Assembly: GCA_001314655.1 (NCBI GenBank)
Contig: LJSF01000026.1
Location: 1 to 48,120 of the forward strand
Source: Rhodobacteraceae bacterium HLUCCA08
GTDB taxonomy: Bacteria > Pseudomonadota > Alphaproteobacteria > Rhodobacterales > Rhodobacteraceae
DNA length: 48,120 bases
Direction of reading: 5' to 3'
Under the pieces are notes generated by a model. That model saw only the letters and a list, made by a program, of their open reading frames with translations, was not told the DNA's origin and ran no database searches. The position numbers and the translations under genes are program-made. Positions 34,900 through 42,357 of this stretch are shown piece by piece; positions within the stretch are counted from its first letter, which is position 1; every line of letters begins with the position of its first letter.

Positions 34900-35897
34900 C
34901 GGGTGCGCCGCAGGGTCGCGCGTTCGACGATTTCGGGCGCGAACAGCCGGGTGCTCTGGCCGGTGTCGGGGCGGTCGATGCGCTCGCGCACCAGGTCGAT
35001 CGCCGCGGCGACGATCGCCTCCAGCGGCTGGCGGATCGTGGTCAGGGCGATGTTGTCCCAGCCGGCCATTTCCATGTCGTTCAGCCCCAGCAGCCCGATG
35101 TCGCCGGGCACCGACAGGCCCGCCGCGCGAACCGCCGCCAGCGCGCCGATGGCGATCACGTCATCGCCGCAGAAATAGGCCTCGGCCGGGGTGCCCTGGC
35201 CCAGAAGCCGCGCCATTTCGGCCTGACCGGCCGCATGGGAATAGGCCCGGGCATGGCTGACGGAGAGGGTCGCGCCGGGCGCGCCCTCCAGGTCGGCCCG
35301 CAGGCCCTGCAGGCGGTCGCGGGTGGTCTGCGCCTCGGGCGGGCCGCCAAGAAAGCCGAGCCGGCGATAACCCCGCGCCAACAGGGTCCGCGCCGCCAGC
35401 CGCCCGGCGGCGACATTGTCGATCCCCGCCAGCGCCGTGGGCGGCGTGGCCGAGGACCAGCCGAAGGCATGGATGACCGGCAGACCGGCGCCGCGGAACG
35501 CCCCGGCGAAATCCGGTGGCAGGGTCGAGGAGGCGACAATCACCCCGTCGACGCTGTATTGGCGCAGCATCCGCAACGCCGCGGCGGCATCGAGCGCGCC
35601 CGAGAGGTTGACCAGAAGCGGCCTGAGCCCCGCCTCCTGCAACCCGATCGTGAAACGGTCGAAGATCTGCAGGAAATAGGGATTGGTGAAATTGTCCGAT
35701 ACCAGCCCGATCAGCCGGGTCCGGCCGGTGGTCAGCCCGCGGGCAAGCACGTTGGGGCAATAGCCCAGCTCGCGCGCCGCGGCCTCGACCCGCGCGCGGG
35801 TCCGGGCCGAAACCGAGGCGCCCTTGGTGAAGGTGCGCGACACGGCCGAGCGGGAGACGCCCGCCCGCTCTGCCACGTCCTTGAGGGTGATGGTCAT
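34896..35897 (-). CDS. LacI-family regulator of the kinase-iolB and MocC-MocA operons
   Basis: The 333-residue protein is a classical LacI member with HTH residues 1-48 (MTITLKDVAERAGVSRSAVSRTFTKG) and a PBP-like effector domain to the end. Its gene sits next to the MocA-like gene, with overlapping stops. A palindrome resembling TTGCAACCGGTTGCAA lies 50 bases before its start and a perfect copy at 32635, so it probably represses itself and both divergent operons, released by an inositol-derived compound. The recognition helix (SRSAVSRTF) fits TTGCAA-type half-sites poorly known in this family. Confidence 0.85.
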   Translation of the reverse strand: MTITLKDVAERAGVSRSAVSRTFTKGASVSARTRARVEAAARELGYCPNVLARGLTTGRTRLIGLVSDNFTNPYFLQIFDRFTIGLQEAGLRPLLVNLSGALDAAAALRMLRQYSVDGVIVASSTLPPDFAGAFRGAGLPVIHAFGWSSATPPTALAGIDNVAAGRLAARTLLARGYRRLGFLGGPPEAQTTRDRLQGLRADLEGAPGATLSVSHARAYSHAAGQAEMARLLGQGTPAEAYFCGDDVIAIGALAAVRAAGLSVPGDIGLLGLNDMEMAGWDNIALTTIRQPLEAIVAAAIDLVRERIDRPDTGQSTRLFAPEIVERATLRRTR

Positions 35898-35946
35898 GCG
35901 GTCCGCTCCGTCGGGATTGGCCTATCTGACCGGGGCGGGGCAGGGT

Positions 35947-35962
35947 TTGCAACGGCTTGCAG
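35947..35962. promoter_or_regulatory. autoregulatory LacI operator, TTGCAA type
   Basis: TTGCAACGGCTTGCAG matches the perfect palindrome at 32635 in 13 of 16 positions. It is upstream of the divergent regulator gene ending at 34896, 50 bases from its start. Confidence 0.55.
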
Positions 35963-36011
35963 GCAGCCACGTGAGGTCTGCCCGGGCCCGATGCGGGGGA
36001 TCGCGTCGCGA

Positions 36012-36030
36012 ATGACGCAAAATCCGTCAT
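36012..36030. promoter_or_regulatory. ATGACG/CGTCAT dyad upstream of the third LacI gene
   Basis: ATGACG (36012-36017) and CGTCAT (36025-36030) form a perfect inverted repeat with a 7-base spacer. It lies in the 316-base spacer between two divergent LacI genes. Related dyads lie at 36166, 37245 and 37276, on both sides of the same LacI gene. Confidence 0.5.
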
Positions 36031-36165
36031 GTCGCATGGCGCCGCGACCCGGGCCGCCGCCGAGGCGGGCATCGACATCCTGCCGTTCGACGCGCCGTCC
36101 CGGAGACCCGCGATGTGCGATACCGCCGACGCGTGCCTTGGTCCGACCGGGACTTGCCGAAATCG

Positions 36166-36179
36166 CGTCATTCGTGATG
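36166..36179. promoter_or_regulatory. degenerate CGTCAT operator near the third LacI start
   Basis: CGTCAT-TC-GTGATG has the geometry of the strong site at 37276 (CGTCAT-N2-ATGACG) with two changed bases in the right half. It is 35 bases upstream of the GTG start, fitting autoregulation. Confidence 0.35.
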
Positions 36180-36213
36180 GTATCGGCCTGACCGACCCGA
36201 AAGGAATGCACCC

Positions 36214-37245
36214 GTGGCGCGCCGTCCGACAATCACCGATGTGGCCCGCGCGGCCGGGGTCAGCGCCTCGACCGTCGACCGGGCGCTGAACGGCCGGATG
36301 AAGGTGCGCGAAGAGACCCTGCACAAGATCGCCGAGGCCGCGCACCGGGTCGGCTACCATGCCCGCGGGCTGATCGAACATCGGCTGAACGCCGCGGTGC
36401 CGGAACTGCGCCTGGGCGTGGTGCTGTCGAAGGAACGCCAGGAATTCTACCGCAATTTCACCCGCGAGATCGACGCCGCCGTGACCGGCCGCGGCGACAT
36501 CCGCGGCATCGCCGATATCCGCTATTCGCAATCGCAATCGCCCGAAGAATTCGCCAGCCTGCTGCGCGATCTTGGCGCGCGCTGCGATGCGGTTGCCGGG
36601 ACGGTCGTCAACCACCAGCTGATGGACCGGGCGGTGCAGGACCTGCGCGATGCCGGCGTGCCGACGTTTTCGCTTCTGAACGATTTCGCGCAGGGAATTC
36701 GACGCAATTACATCGGGTTGAACAACATGAAGGTGGGCCGGCAAGCGGCCTGGGTGATCACCCGGACCTGTCCGGTTCCGGGCAAGGTGGCGATCTTTGT
36801 CGGCGGCAATCGCTGGCACGGCCATGATCTGCGCGAGGTCGGATTCCGGGCCTTCGTGCGTGAAAGCGCGCCGGAGTTCTCGGTGCTCGATACCCTGGTC
36901 AACCTGGAGACCCGGCAGTTGACCTACGAGGCGACGCTGGACCTTCTGACCCGGCATCGCGACCTGCGCGGCATCTATGTGGCGGGCGGCGGGATGGAGG
37001 GCGCGATCGCCGCCCTGCGCGAGGTCCGCGCGCCCGAGGAAGTTGCCCTCGTGGTCAACGAAATGACCGCCGAAAGCCGGGCCGGGCTGCTGGAGGGCTA
37101 TGTCCGGATGATCAATTGCACGCCGCTTCGGGCGCTGTGCGAAGGGCTGGTGGACCTGGCGTTGAAGGCGGTGCGCGACGGCGATGACGGCACCATCGGG
37201 CAGCATTTCCTGGAGCCGCGGATCGTCCTGCCGGAATTCTATTGA
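36214..37245 (+). CDS. LacI-family regulator of the inositol transport and catabolic operon
   Basis: From a GTG at 36214 (AAAGGAATG upstream) the protein has 343 residues. The HTH is PTITDVARAAGVSASTVDRALNG with Asp where Ser is usual in the TVSR box; such TVDR LacI members often control sugar or inositol uptake. The effector domain resembles the periplasmic binding proteins of the neighbouring ABC type (VLSKERQEFYRN, KVAIFVGGNRW). The same dyad family occurs before it and between it and the IolI-like gene 144 bases downstream. It most likely represses itself and the operon that follows. An inositol derivative is the probable inducer. Confidence 0.85.
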   Translation: MARRPTITDVARAAGVSASTVDRALNGRMKVREETLHKIAEAAHRVGYHARGLIEHRLNAAVPELRLGVVLSKERQEFYRNFTREIDAAVTGRGDIRGIADIRYSQSQSPEEFASLLRDLGARCDAVAGTVVNHQLMDRAVQDLRDAGVPTFSLLNDFAQGIRRNYIGLNNMKVGRQAAWVITRTCPVPGKVAIFVGGNRWHGHDLREVGFRAFVRESAPEFSVLDTLVNLETRQLTYEATLDLLTRHRDLRGIYVAGGGMEGAIAALREVRAPEEVALVVNEMTAESRAGLLEGYVRMINCTPLRALCEGLVDLALKAVRDGDDGTIGQHFLEPRIVLPEFY

Positions 37246-37262
37246 TGACGTAAATGCGTCAT
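37245..37262. promoter_or_regulatory. ATGACG-N6-CGTCAT operator at the LacI stop
   Basis: The 18-base site (arms ATGACG and CGTCAT, spacer TAAATG) begins on the last base of the stop codon of the LacI gene. It is the second of the strong sites for the downstream inositol operon. Confidence 0.6.
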
Positions 37263-37275
37263 TTTAACCCCCCGT

Positions 37276-37299
37276 GAATACGTCATGAATGACGTATTC
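37276..37299. promoter_or_regulatory. long perfect palindrome, operator before the inositol operon
   Basis: Two perfect 11-base arms, GAATACGTCAT and its complement, flank a 2-base centre (GA). It is the longest operator in the window. It lies 91 bases before the IolI-like start, within an A/T-richer leader, where LacI binding would block the promoter. Confidence 0.7.
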
Positions 37300-37389
37300 G
37301 ACAGCCCGGGGAATTGACCGACTCGGTCCGGCGCGATCAGTGTCCTGCGACAAAGCGGCGCGGGGAGGCGCCGCCGTCGGGAGGATCAC

Positions 37390-38214
37390 ATGCGGCAGTT
37401 GCAGCGCGCGCTCAATCACATGACGGCGCCCCGGCTGGGGTTCGAGGCCTTTCTGGACCTTGCCGCAGAGGTCGGCTGCGTCGGGGTCGAGTTGCGCAAC
37501 GATATCGACCGGCCGTTGTTCGACGGTCGTGATGCGGCGGCGGCGGGCCGGGTGATCCGCGACCGGGGGCTGCGGCTGGTCGGCCTGAGCCAGGTCTATC
37601 CGTTCAACGCCTGGTCGGAGGCCATTGCCGGCGAGGTGCGGGCGCTGATCGCCACCGCCCGGGCCGCCGGCGCCGAGACCATCAGCCTGATCCCGCGCAA
37701 TGACGGCGAGGGCACCGGCAACGGCGAACGCCAGGCCAACCTGCGCATCGCCCTCAAGAATATCAAACCGATGCTGGACGAGGCCGGCATGGTCGCCCTG
37801 GTGGAGCCTCTGGGGTTCCTGAGGTCGTCGCTGCGGTTCAAGCAGGAACTGGTCGAAACGATCGACGCATTGGACGCCGGCGACCGGTTCCGGCTGGTCC
37901 ATGACACGTTCCACCACACCCTGGCCGGGGGCGGGCCGATCTTTCCCGATCTGACCGGGATCGTGCATGTCTCGGGCGTGGCGGACCCGTCGCTCGCGGT
38001 CGAGCAGATGGAGGATGCGCATCGCGTTCTGGTCGGTGAAGACGACCGGCTGGACAATGTCGGCCAGATCGCCGCGCTTCTGGCGGCGGGCTATGACGGC
38101 CCGATCTCCTGTGAGTGCTTTTCGCCCGATATCCATGCCCTGGCCGATCCGGCCGCGGCGATCGGGCGGTCCTTCGACTTCATCTCTTCGCGGATCGCCG
38201 CCCCGGCGGCGTGA
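37390..38214 (+). CDS. IolI-like sugar isomerase/epimerase (TIM barrel)
   Basis: The 274-residue TIM-barrel protein (AP-endonuclease-2 fold) has metal-ligand segments in order: GVELRNDIDR, VALVEPLGF, LVHDTFHHTLAG, HVSGVADP and CECFSPD. These fit the Glu-Asp-His-Glu set of inosose isomerase IolI, which interconverts keto-inositols. It is the first gene of the inositol operon. The ribosome-binding site GGGAGGATC precedes the ATG at 37390. It is followed by tandem hairpins and the binding-protein gene. An epimerase acting on a less common inosose would also fit. Confidence 0.75.
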   Translation: MRQLQRALNHMTAPRLGFEAFLDLAAEVGCVGVELRNDIDRPLFDGRDAAAAGRVIRDRGLRLVGLSQVYPFNAWSEAIAGEVRALIATARAAGAETISLIPRNDGEGTGNGERQANLRIALKNIKPMLDEAGMVALVEPLGFLRSSLRFKQELVETIDALDAGDRFRLVHDTFHHTLAGGGPIFPDLTGIVHVSGVADPSLAVEQMEDAHRVLVGEDDRLDNVGQIAALLAAGYDGPISCECFSPDIHALADPAAAIGRSFDFISSRIAAPAA

Positions 38215-38228
38215 TCCGAAGGCAAACC

Positions 38229-38278
38229 GCCCCGGTTTCCGGGGCTTCCGGCGGAAGACGACGGTGTGCCGGACACCG
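38229..38278. terminator. two tandem hairpins before the inositol-binding protein gene
   Basis: GCCCCGG (38229-38235) pairs with CCGGGGC (38239-38245) around TTT. CGGTGT (38262-38267) pairs with ACACCG (38273-38278) around a 5-base loop. They lie between the IolI-like gene and the binding-protein gene, only 17 bases before its ATG. They may terminate part of the upstream transcript or protect the 5' end of the binding-protein mRNA. Confidence 0.45.
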
Positions 38279-38295
38279 CATTTGGGAGGAAACCA

Positions 38296-39243
38296 ATGAA
38301 CAAGACCCTTATCGCCGCCACCGCCCTGGCATCCGTCATGGGCACGGCCAGCTACGCCGAGACCATCGGCGCGTCGATCGCCCGGTTCGACGACAACTTC
38401 CTGACCGTGATGCGCAACGGCATGGTCGAATATGCCGACGGCCTGGACGGCGTCGAATTGCAGGTCGAGGATGCCCAGGACGACGTTGCCCGGCAGCTGG
38501 ACCAGATCAACAATTTCATCGCCAGCGGCGTCGATGCGATCATCGTCAACGCGGTCGACACCTCGGCCACCGACGCGATGACCGCCGCCGCCGCCGCCGC
38601 CGGCATTCCGCTGGTCTATGTCAACCGCGAGCCGATCAACGTGAACGCGCTGCCCGAGAACCAGGCCTTCGTGGCGTCGAACGAGATCGAGAGCGGCACG
38701 CTGGCCGCCTTCGAGGCTTGCAAGATGCTGCGCGCCATGGGCCATGCCGGCGGCGCACAGGGCTATCTGATGATGGGCCAGCTGTCGAACCAGGCCGCGG
38801 TGCAGCGCACCAAGGATGTCGATGACGTGCTGGGCATGGACATGTGCAACTTCATCACCCTGATCGACCGCCAGACCGCCAACTGGTCGCGCGACGAGGC
38901 CCAGGACCTGATGACCAACTGGCTGTCCTCGGGCGAGGATTTCCAGGTGGTCTTCGCCAACAATGACGAAATGGCGATCGGTGCGATCCAGGCGATGAAG
39001 GCGGCCGGGATCAGCATGGAGGACGTGGTCGTGGTCGGTGTCGACGCCACCCAGGACGCGCTGGTGGCGATGCAGGCGGGCGATCTGGACGCCACCGTGT
39101 TCCAGGATGCCTTCGGCCAGGGCGAAGGCTCGGTCGATGCGGCGCTGTCGCTGGCCCGGGGCGAGGACGTGGACCAGAAGGTCTATATCCCGTTCCAGCT
39201 GGTGACCCCGGCGAATCTGGACGATTTCCTGGATCGCAACTGA
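38296..39243 (+). CDS. periplasmic inositol (sugar)-binding protein, RbsB-like
   Basis: The 315-residue exported protein has a signal peptide (MNKTLIAATALASVMGTASYA, cleaved after residue 21). The mature part is a class B (RbsB-like) sugar-binding protein with binding segments SIARFDDNFLT, FIASGVDAIIVNAVD, VYVNREP and VFANNDEMAIGAI. The gene is preceded by GGGAGGAAACC. It delivers a cyclitol or sugar to the permease and ATPase encoded next. Its place in the iol operon makes myo-inositol the likely ligand (IbpA-like). Confidence 0.85.
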   Translation: MNKTLIAATALASVMGTASYAETIGASIARFDDNFLTVMRNGMVEYADGLDGVELQVEDAQDDVARQLDQINNFIASGVDAIIVNAVDTSATDAMTAAAAAAGIPLVYVNREPINVNALPENQAFVASNEIESGTLAAFEACKMLRAMGHAGGAQGYLMMGQLSNQAAVQRTKDVDDVLGMDMCNFITLIDRQTANWSRDEAQDLMTNWLSSGEDFQVVFANNDEMAIGAIQAMKAAGISMEDVVVVGVDATQDALVAMQAGDLDATVFQDAFGQGEGSVDAALSLARGEDVDQKVYIPFQLVTPANLDDFLDRN

Positions 39244-39259
39244 TCCGGTGAGACGACGA

Positions 39260-39288
39260 CCGGCGGGGCGTGCCTTGCGCCCCGCCGG
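39260..39288. terminator. strong hairpin between binding-protein and permease genes
   Basis: CCGGCGGGGCG (39260-39270) and CGCCCCGCCGG (39278-39288) form a perfect 11-base stem around TGCCTTG, beginning 16 bases after the binding-protein stop. It has the position and strength of hairpins that stabilise binding-protein mRNA or end part of the transcript. Confidence 0.65.
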
Positions 39289-39338
39289 AGCCGGCCGAGC
39301 CGGCAGATGCAGATTGCGCAGCGGGAGGCGAGCGATCC

Positions 39339-40421
39339 ATGGCGGAAACGTCCGACGGTATCGGCGGTCTGAAATACGACAAGTCGAAGCGGGCCTGGCC
39401 CAACGAGTTCAACATCTTCATCGCGCTGATCCTGATCGTCGGGGTGTTCGAGGCGCTGGGTCAGCTTCTGCCCTACATGGACGGGCAAAGCTTCCTGTTC
39501 GACACCCGGGATCGGTTCGATTCGATCTTCAACGAGTCGCGGCTGCGGATCATCATCCTGCAGGTGGCGATCATCGGGATCATTTCCCTGGGCGTGACAC
39601 AGGTCATCATCTCGGGGGGGATCGACCTGTCGTCGGGGCCGCTGGTGGCGGCGACGGCGATGATCGTGATGTCCTTCGCCCAGACCGAACTGGTCAACGG
39701 CAACCCCAACCCCAAGGCGGTGTTCGGCCCCTGGGCCTTCGACCTGCCGCTGATCGTGCCGATCATCGTCGGCCTGTGTTTCGGCGCCTTCATCGGCGCG
39801 GTCAACGGCACGCTGATCGCCTTCACGCGTATCCCGCCCTTCATCGCCACGCTGGGCATGTTCCTGATCTGCCGCGGCATCGCGCAATGGTGGACCCGCG
39901 GCCAGCCGGTGTCGTTCCCGACCGAAAGCTATGCCTGGATCGGATCGGGCATGATGCCGGTGATCTGGTTCGCGCTGCTGGCGATCCTGTGCCATGTGCT
40001 GCTGCGCTACACCGTCTACGGCAAGCACACCTATGCCATCGGCTCGAACGAGGCGGCGGCGCGGATGTCGGGGATCAACGTGCGTCGGCACAAGGTCATG
40101 GTCTACATGATCGCCTCGATGCTGGCCGCCTTTGCCGCCATCGTGCTCAGTTCCAAGAACCTGACCGCGCAATCGGGCATGGGGCTGTTCTATGAACTCT
40201 ACGCCATCGCCATGGCGGTGATCGGCGGGGTCAGCCTGCAGGGCGGGCGCGGGTCGATCATCGGCACCGTGCTGGGGGCGATGGTCTTCGGGGTGATCCA
40301 GTCCGGCTTCACCTTCGTGAAACTCGACGCCTATTTCCAGATCATGGCCATGGGCGTCATCATCATCAGCGCCGTGGTGCTGGACCAGTGGCGCCAGCAA
40401 CGCGCCGCGATGCGGTCCTGA
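39339..40421 (+). CDS. inositol ABC importer permease (RbsC/IatP family)
   Basis: From the ATG at 39339, chosen because GGGAGG lies upstream and the 23-codon extension has no site, the protein has 360 residues. About ten hydrophobic helices and the family motifs GGIDLSSGPLVA, GAVNGTLIAFTRIPPFIATLG and GSNEAAARMSGINV mark a RbsC/FrcB-type permease. It forms the inner-membrane channel for the substrate bound by the upstream protein. The gene stop is 15 bases from the ATPase start. Confidence 0.87.
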   Translation: MAETSDGIGGLKYDKSKRAWPNEFNIFIALILIVGVFEALGQLLPYMDGQSFLFDTRDRFDSIFNESRLRIIILQVAIIGIISLGVTQVIISGGIDLSSGPLVAATAMIVMSFAQTELVNGNPNPKAVFGPWAFDLPLIVPIIVGLCFGAFIGAVNGTLIAFTRIPPFIATLGMFLICRGIAQWWTRGQPVSFPTESYAWIGSGMMPVIWFALLAILCHVLLRYTVYGKHTYAIGSNEAAARMSGINVRRHKVMVYMIASMLAAFAAIVLSSKNLTAQSGMGLFYELYAIAMAVIGGVSLQGGRGSIIGTVLGAMVFGVIQSGFTFVKLDAYFQIMAMGVIIISAVVLDQWRQQRAAMRS

Positions 40422-40436
40422 ACGGGGGAGGACGAC

Positions 40437-41240
40437 ATGAGCGGCATCGAACTGCACGACATGGCCGACATCATCCTGGAAACCCGGGACCTGACCAAGC
40501 ATTACGGCGGGGTCCACGCGCTGGAGGGGGCCGATTTCATCCTGCGCAAGGGCGAACACGTGGCGATCATGGGCGACAACGGGGCGGGCAAGTCCACCTT
40601 CGTGCGCCAGATCACCGGGGTCGAGCAGCGCACCCGGGGAGAGATCATCTTCGACGGCCACCCGGTGCATTTCGCCGGCCCGCTGGATGCCCGAGAGGCC
40701 GGGATCGAGGCGGTGTTCCAGACCCTGGCCCTGGCCGATCACCTGGACGTGCCCGACAACCTGTTCCTGGGGCGCGAGAAGACCTTCATGAACTGGCTCG
40801 GGCCGTTCCGGCTGCTGGATTACAAGGGGATGCGCCAGGACACGCTGGATGCCTTGCAGAAGACCGGGGTGAAGATCCCCAACATCCGCAACACGATCCA
40901 GAACATGTCCGGCGGCCAGCGCCAATGCGTGGCGATCGCCCGGACCGCCAGCTTCCATTCCAAGCTGACGATCATGGACGAACCGACGGCGGCGCTGGGG
41001 GTGCAGGAAACCGCCCAGGTCGAAAACATCATCCGCACCCTCAAGGAACAGGGCGAACCGCTGATCCTGATCAGTCACAACATGCGGCAGGTGATGGATC
41101 TGGTCGACCGGATCATCGTCTTCCGCCGGGGCCGGATCGTGGCCAATCTCAACAAGACCGAAACCGACGGCCAGGATGTGGTCGCCTATATCACCGGCGC
41201 CAAGACCCAGCCCGAATACGCTGTCGACGGCGTGACCTGA
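40437..41240 (+). CDS. inositol ABC importer ATPase, single-domain (FrcA-like)
   Basis: The 267-residue protein is one ABC ATPase domain: Walker A GDNGAGKST, signature MSGGQRQCVAIART, Walker B LTIMDEPTAALG and H-loop ISHNMRQV. RbsA- or XylG-type importer ATPases carry two fused domains (about 500 residues); this one has a single domain, as in the fructose importer FrcA, and presumably works as a homodimer. A GGGGGAGG ribosome-binding site precedes the ATG at 40437. It follows the permease and ends 109 bases before iolG. Confidence 0.85.
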   Translation: MSGIELHDMADIILETRDLTKHYGGVHALEGADFILRKGEHVAIMGDNGAGKSTFVRQITGVEQRTRGEIIFDGHPVHFAGPLDAREAGIEAVFQTLALADHLDVPDNLFLGREKTFMNWLGPFRLLDYKGMRQDTLDALQKTGVKIPNIRNTIQNMSGGQRQCVAIARTASFHSKLTIMDEPTAALGVQETAQVENIIRTLKEQGEPLILISHNMRQVMDLVDRIIVFRRGRIVANLNKTETDGQDVVAYITGAKTQPEYAVDGVT

Positions 41241-41349
41241 CACGGCGGATCGAGACCCGGACGGCCGGCGCGGCATGTGATCCGGGCCGGTCCGTGCGAT
41301 GCCGGCCGGGGGGCGGTTTCCCGGCGACCCTGAACAAGAAGGACAGATG

Positions 41350-42354
41350 ATGAGCGTGAATTTCGCAGTCTTGGGGGCCGGCCGGATCGGACAGGTGCAT
41401 GCCCGCGCCGTGGCCTCGGTCGATGGGGCGCGGCTGGTGGCCGTGTCCGATCCGGTCGCCGAGGCGGCGCAGGCGGTTGCGGACCGGTTCGGCTGCGACA
41501 TCCGCAGCATCGACGCCATCGCCGCCGGCGATGATGTCGACGCGGTGGTGATCTGCACCCCGACCGACACCCATGCCGACCTGATCGAGCAATTCGCCCG
41601 GGCCGGAAAGGCGGTGTTCTGCGAAAAACCCATCGACCTCAGCCTGGCGCGGGTCAGGGAGTGCCTCAAGGTGGTCGACCGGACCTCCACCCCGCTGATG
41701 GTCGGGTTCAACCGCCGGTTCGATCCGGATTTCATGGCCGTCAAGGCGGCGATTGACGCCGGCCGCATAGGCGCGGTCGAGATGGTGACGATCATCTCCC
41801 GCGATCCGGGCGCGCCGCCGGCCGATTACATCACCCGGTCGGGCGGGATCTTCCGCGACATGACGATCCACGATTTCGACATGGCCCGCTGGCTGCTGGG
41901 CGAAGAGGTCGAAACGGTGATGGCCCAGGCCTCGGTCCTGACCGATCCGCAGATCGGCGCGCTGGGCGATTTCGACAGCGCCAACGTGATCCTGCGCAGC
42001 GCCAGCGGGCGCCAGGCGATCATCACCAATTCGCGCCGCGCCGCCTATGGCTATGACCAGCGGATCGAGGTGCTGGGGTCCAAAGGCATGGTCGCCGCGC
42101 GCAACCAGCACGAGGCGAATATCGAATTCGCCGGGGCCGAGGGGTTCGGCGCGCCGCCGCTGCTGAATTTCTTCATGACCCGCTATACTGCCGCCTATGC
42201 CGCCGAGATCGCCGGCTTCGTCGCCGCCCTGGCCGACGCGGGGCCGATGCCGGCGACCGGTCATGACGGGATGATGGCGCTGGCGCTGGCCGATGCGGCG
42301 GTGCTGTCGGTCGAACAGGGGCGCGCGGTCAGGGTCGGCGAGGTCACGGGCTGA
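41350..42354 (+). CDS. iolG: myo-inositol 2-dehydrogenase IolG
   Basis: From the ATG at 41350 (41347 is an alternative) the protein has 334 residues. It is a Gfo/Idh/MocA oxidoreductase with dinucleotide loop GAGRIGQVHAR, the segment FCEKPIDLSL (catalytic Lys) and the active-site FRDMTIHDFDMARWLLG (Asp, His). These fit IolG, which oxidises myo-inositol to scyllo-inosose with NAD. It starts the catabolic block and is followed after 3 bases by iolC. AAGGACAG lies just before the start. Confidence 0.9.
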   Translation: MSVNFAVLGAGRIGQVHARAVASVDGARLVAVSDPVAEAAQAVADRFGCDIRSIDAIAAGDDVDAVVICTPTDTHADLIEQFARAGKAVFCEKPIDLSLARVRECLKVVDRTSTPLMVGFNRRFDPDFMAVKAAIDAGRIGAVEMVTIISRDPGAPPADYITRSGGIFRDMTIHDFDMARWLLGEEVETVMAQASVLTDPQIGALGDFDSANVILRSASGRQAIITNSRRAAYGYDQRIEVLGSKGMVAARNQHEANIEFAGAEGFGAPPLLNFFMTRYTAAYAAEIAGFVAALADAGPMPATGHDGMMALALADAAVLSVEQGRAVRVGEVTG

Positions 42355-42357
42355 GCG

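Noticed and set aside
36029-36289. 86-codon frame in the spacer between two LacI genes
   Set aside because: It overlaps the start of the third LacI gene and a likely operator, and has no homology that I recognise.
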